Origin: Erpobdella octoculata
Taxonomy: Eukaryota; Annelida; Clitellata; Hirudinida; Erpobdellidae
DNA: 64,000 bases
Assembly: GCA_963978895.1 (NCBI GenBank)
Contig: OZ022246.1
Location: 12,977,742 to 13,041,741, forward strand
Direction of reading: 5' to 3'
The notes below the pieces were generated by a model that saw nothing but the letters and a program-made list of their open reading frames with translations, made no database searches and was not told the DNA's origin. Below are positions 62,102 to 64,000 of this stretch, piece by piece. Each line of letters starts with the position of its first letter. The stretch's first letter is position 1. Both the position numbers and the translations under genes were made by a program.

Positions 62102-64000
62102 ATGATTAGAACCCCTACGGTTGAAGAGTCAGTTGCGCTGGATAGTCCAACAGGGATCCTTAGCGAGGAGCACTATCAATTTGTTGATGATAGTCGGCGT
62201 CCACGTAGAGTTAGTGATGATGCTAACGTTAGTAAAAGTTCTAAGTCAGAAATAGCTGAGCGTAAGTTAGCATTGCGCGAAGCAGAATTGGCGGCAAAAG
62301 AAGCTAAGTTAGAAGAAGATAGGGCGAACCGCAGACTAGCTGAAGCTAAGTTAGAACAGGAGAGCAGACTCGCTGAAGCTAAATTAGAACAGGAGAGCAG
62401 ACTCGCTGACGCTAAATTAGAACAAGATAAGGCTACGTTAGATGAAGATAGGGCGAATCGCAGACTCGCTGAAGCTAGGTTAGATGAGGATAGGGCAACC
62501 CGCAGACTTGCTGAAGCTAAACTAGAGCTGGAACGTGAAAGGATTCAGGACCACAATAGTCTTGAAGGTTCCTTAGCCGTTCGCACTAGTCGCTTTCAAA
62601 ATGCCATGAAGGGTGTAATAGCGGAGTTTCCTTTAGATCCTGCTGCAATACCTGGGTATTTTCAATATCTAGAGAATCAATTTGTGTCTTACCAAGTTGA
62701 TGATGATGTGAAACCCAAAATATTGCAGGCCCATTTAAATGATAGAGCTCGCTCAATCTTGTGTCGATTGACCATTGCTCAATTAAATGATTATGAGGAA
62801 TTAAAGCAAATTCTACTGCAGGAATTTCGGGTCACTCCCATTCTATTGAGGGAGAGGTTTTATGCTGTAAAAAGAAAACCTGGTGAGACTTATTCACAGG
62901 TAGCTTCTGAATTACACACAGCGTTGTCCTATTATATTAAAAGTAGGAATATCGATGAGAATTTCCATCAATTAGTTAGTTTGATGTGTGCCGATAGGTT
63001 GAAACAACTAATGTCTCCCAGTTGTGCAGATTTCATTTTAACCCAGGAAAGGGATGATTGGTTAACTCACCTAGAGCTTTCTCGCGTTGCGGATAGCTAC
63101 ATGGCCACACACGAACATGAGACTAGACCGTTTCGATTCGACAACCCAAAACCAATAGATAGAGGAGCAGGGTTTTCAATTTCTAGCAAAATGTCTAAAA
63201 ATGCTATTGACACGGATACTGATAGAGACAAAAGGTACGGACTGTGCTTTAAATGCCATAAGAAGGGTCATTCATTCAAGGAGTGTCCTTCACACCCATT
63301 TCCTTCCTCAAACTTACCTAATCCCAGAATTAATTGTTGTCAAACAGAAAATTCCTTTAATTATCTCGGTGATAGGAAAACATTTGTTGATGATAAAAAT
63401 TTGTCCTCTCAGTCAAAAAATTCCCATAATTGTCTCGATGATAGGAAAATATTGGTTGATGGTAAAAATTTGTCTTCTCATTCAGAAAATTCCCTTAGAG
63501 GTCTCGTTGATAGGAAAATATTGTTTGATGGTCAAAAATCTTTTCCCGGTCCCGAGGCATGTCCCATTATAGATGTTGATGATTATCACATTAGGTCTTA
63601 TGAGAATGTATTTATCGATCAATTACCATCTATTCCAGCTTTGATTGATGGTGGTGCAGAAGTATGTTGCATTAGAGAAGATTTAATTAAATCTCTTCAT
63701 AGGGTACCACATAAATTTATAAAATTATCCGGCCTTAAAGGTCAACCAGAAATTGTAGGTTGTGTTAGATTAGTTGTTCGACCAGATCTTGTGGGTGATG
63801 ACATTGTGAACCTAGCACCCAAGGTTCGTGCATGGTTTGCTGTCGTCCCAAATCTTAATGAGCAAATTATTATCACTCCCTCCGTAAGTAATTTATTGAA
63901 AACGATATCATTGTATGATACCGTTGCATACCCTATTAAGAACAAACAAAATGCACATGACTCTGATGTGAATGTTCCCAGTCTTGAAATAACTAATTCA
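62102..64000 (+). CDS. Ty3/Gypsy Gag-protease polyprotein, N-terminal 633 codons
   Basis: ATG at 62102 is the first in a frame that stays open to the window end. Residues about 60-155 are a long Ala/Glu/Leu/Arg coiled coil built of repeats like RLAEAKLEQES. About 170-330 is the Gag capsid-like region (FPLDPAAIPGYFQYLENQF, LLQEFRVTPILLRERF, a Mag/Gypsy-type capsid pattern). A CCHC knuckle (C382, C385, H390, C395) binds RNA. Then three imperfect ~30-residue repeats (about 412-500, each with DRK-(I/T)-x-x-(V/F)-D). The aspartic protease follows with ALIDGGAEVCCI at D516-A519 (DGGA where DSGA/DTGA is usual). Gag and Pol appear fused in one frame without a -1 shift. The promoter is the TATA box in the LTR. 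Probably a Mag-like or related metavirid element; RT sequence is needed to place it. Confidence 0.9.
   Translation, partial: MIRTPTVEESVALDSPTGILSEEHYQFVDDSRRPRRVSDDANVSKSSKSEIAERKLALREAELAAKEAKLEEDRANRRLAEAKLEQESRLAEAKLEQESRLADAKLEQDKATLDEDRANRRLAEARLDEDRATRRLAEAKLELERERIQDHNSLEGSLAVRTSRFQNAMKGVIAEFPLDPAAIPGYFQYLENQFVSYQVDDDVKPKILQAHLNDRARSILCRLTIAQLNDYEELKQILLQEFRVTPILLRERFYAVKRKPGETYSQVASELHTALSYYIKSRNIDENFHQLVSLMCADRLKQLMSPSCADFILTQERDDWLTHLELSRVADSYMATHEHETRPFRFDNPKPIDRGAGFSISSKMSKNAIDTDTDRDKRYGLCFKCHKKGHSFKECPSHPFPSSNLPNPRINCCQTENSFNYLGDRKTFVDDKNLSSQSKNSHNCLDDRKILVDGKNLSSHSENSLRGLVDRKILFDGQKSFPGPEACPIIDVDDYHIRSYENVFIDQLPSIPALIDGGAEVCCIREDLIKSLHRVPHKFIKLSGLKGQPEIVGCVRLVVRPDLVGDDIVNLAPKVRAWFAVVPNLNEQIIITPSVSNLLKTISLYDTVAYPIKNKQNAHDSDVNVPSLEITNS

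Larger units (their letters stand above)
61285..64000 (+). mobile_element. Ty3/Gypsy LTR retrotransposon, 5' part, runs off window
   Basis: 5' LTR (61285-61680), tRNA-Leu primer site (61690-61707), leader, and one open frame from 62102 to the window end covering Gag and protease. No stop or frameshift in 633 codons, so the copy may be intact. RT and integrase should lie beyond 64000. Confidence 0.9.

Noticed and set aside
63201..63572. 123-aa plus-strand frame in the Gypsy element
   Set aside because: Alternate frame of the Gag-protease ORF; its repetitive look comes from the three 30-aa repeats in the real frame.

Overview
This window looks like repeat-dense, AT-rich DNA from a metazoan nuclear genome, most likely an aquatic invertebrate; I cannot name the species. 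The reasons are the mix of CR1/L2-type LINEs, an RLE-type LINE tail, Penelope-like elements (PLEs), Ty3/Gypsy and other LTR elements, hAT relics, Helitron-like termini, tRNA- and 5S-rRNA-related SINE fragments, and an interstitial TTAGGG-type tract. I found no host protein-coding gene that I can defend; every convincing coding signal belongs to a mobile element. Many of the long open frames are translations of simple repeats.

Layout. 1-5 kb: a diverged repeat with a 314-bp internal duplication, then a LINE reverse-transcriptase (RT) relic split by a 660-bp solo LTR with a perfect 5-bp target-site duplication (TSD). 5-19 kb: Helitron-like pieces, a tRNA-like SINE head, a hAT relic, three foldback elements or families, long (TA)n, (TTA)n and (CATA)n arrays, and an RLE-LINE C-terminus. 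19-21 kb: a clean 5'-truncated LINE insertion with a 13-bp TSD. 23-31 kb: a Gypsy integrase relic, a Helitron-like end, and a 3.5-kb decayed CR1-type LINE on the minus strand. 32-34 kb: a PLE 3' half with a GIY-YIG endonuclease. 35.8-37.7 kb: a young 2-kb non-autonomous LTR element (LTRs differ at 2 of 190 positions) encoding a SAP-domain protein. 40-43 kb: an L2/CR1-like LINE, a second PLE end, and an old copy of the SAP LTR element with a SINE inside it. 44-60 kb: minisatellites, a third intact PLE ribozyme region, a BED-finger hAT relic, a 784-bp tandem duplication, more Helitron-like ends. 61.3-64 kb: the 5' end of a Ty3/Gypsy element (LTR, tRNA-Leu primer site, open gag-protease frame) that runs off the window.

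The most interesting signal is a set of small self-cleaving RNA motifs. Three separate PLE terminal regions (33960-34004, 42046-42094, 48613-48656) contain a complete type-I hammerhead ribozyme. They keep the catalytic core, and their three stems differ in sequence but keep pairing. Downstream of each lies the start of the PLE open frame, which stops at about the same protein position and runs directly into a (TA)n or (CATA)n array. The same arrays also border LINE 3' ends, LTR termini and Helitron-like 3' ends, so these microsatellites look like shared insertion sites or tail-derived junctions for several unrelated element classes.
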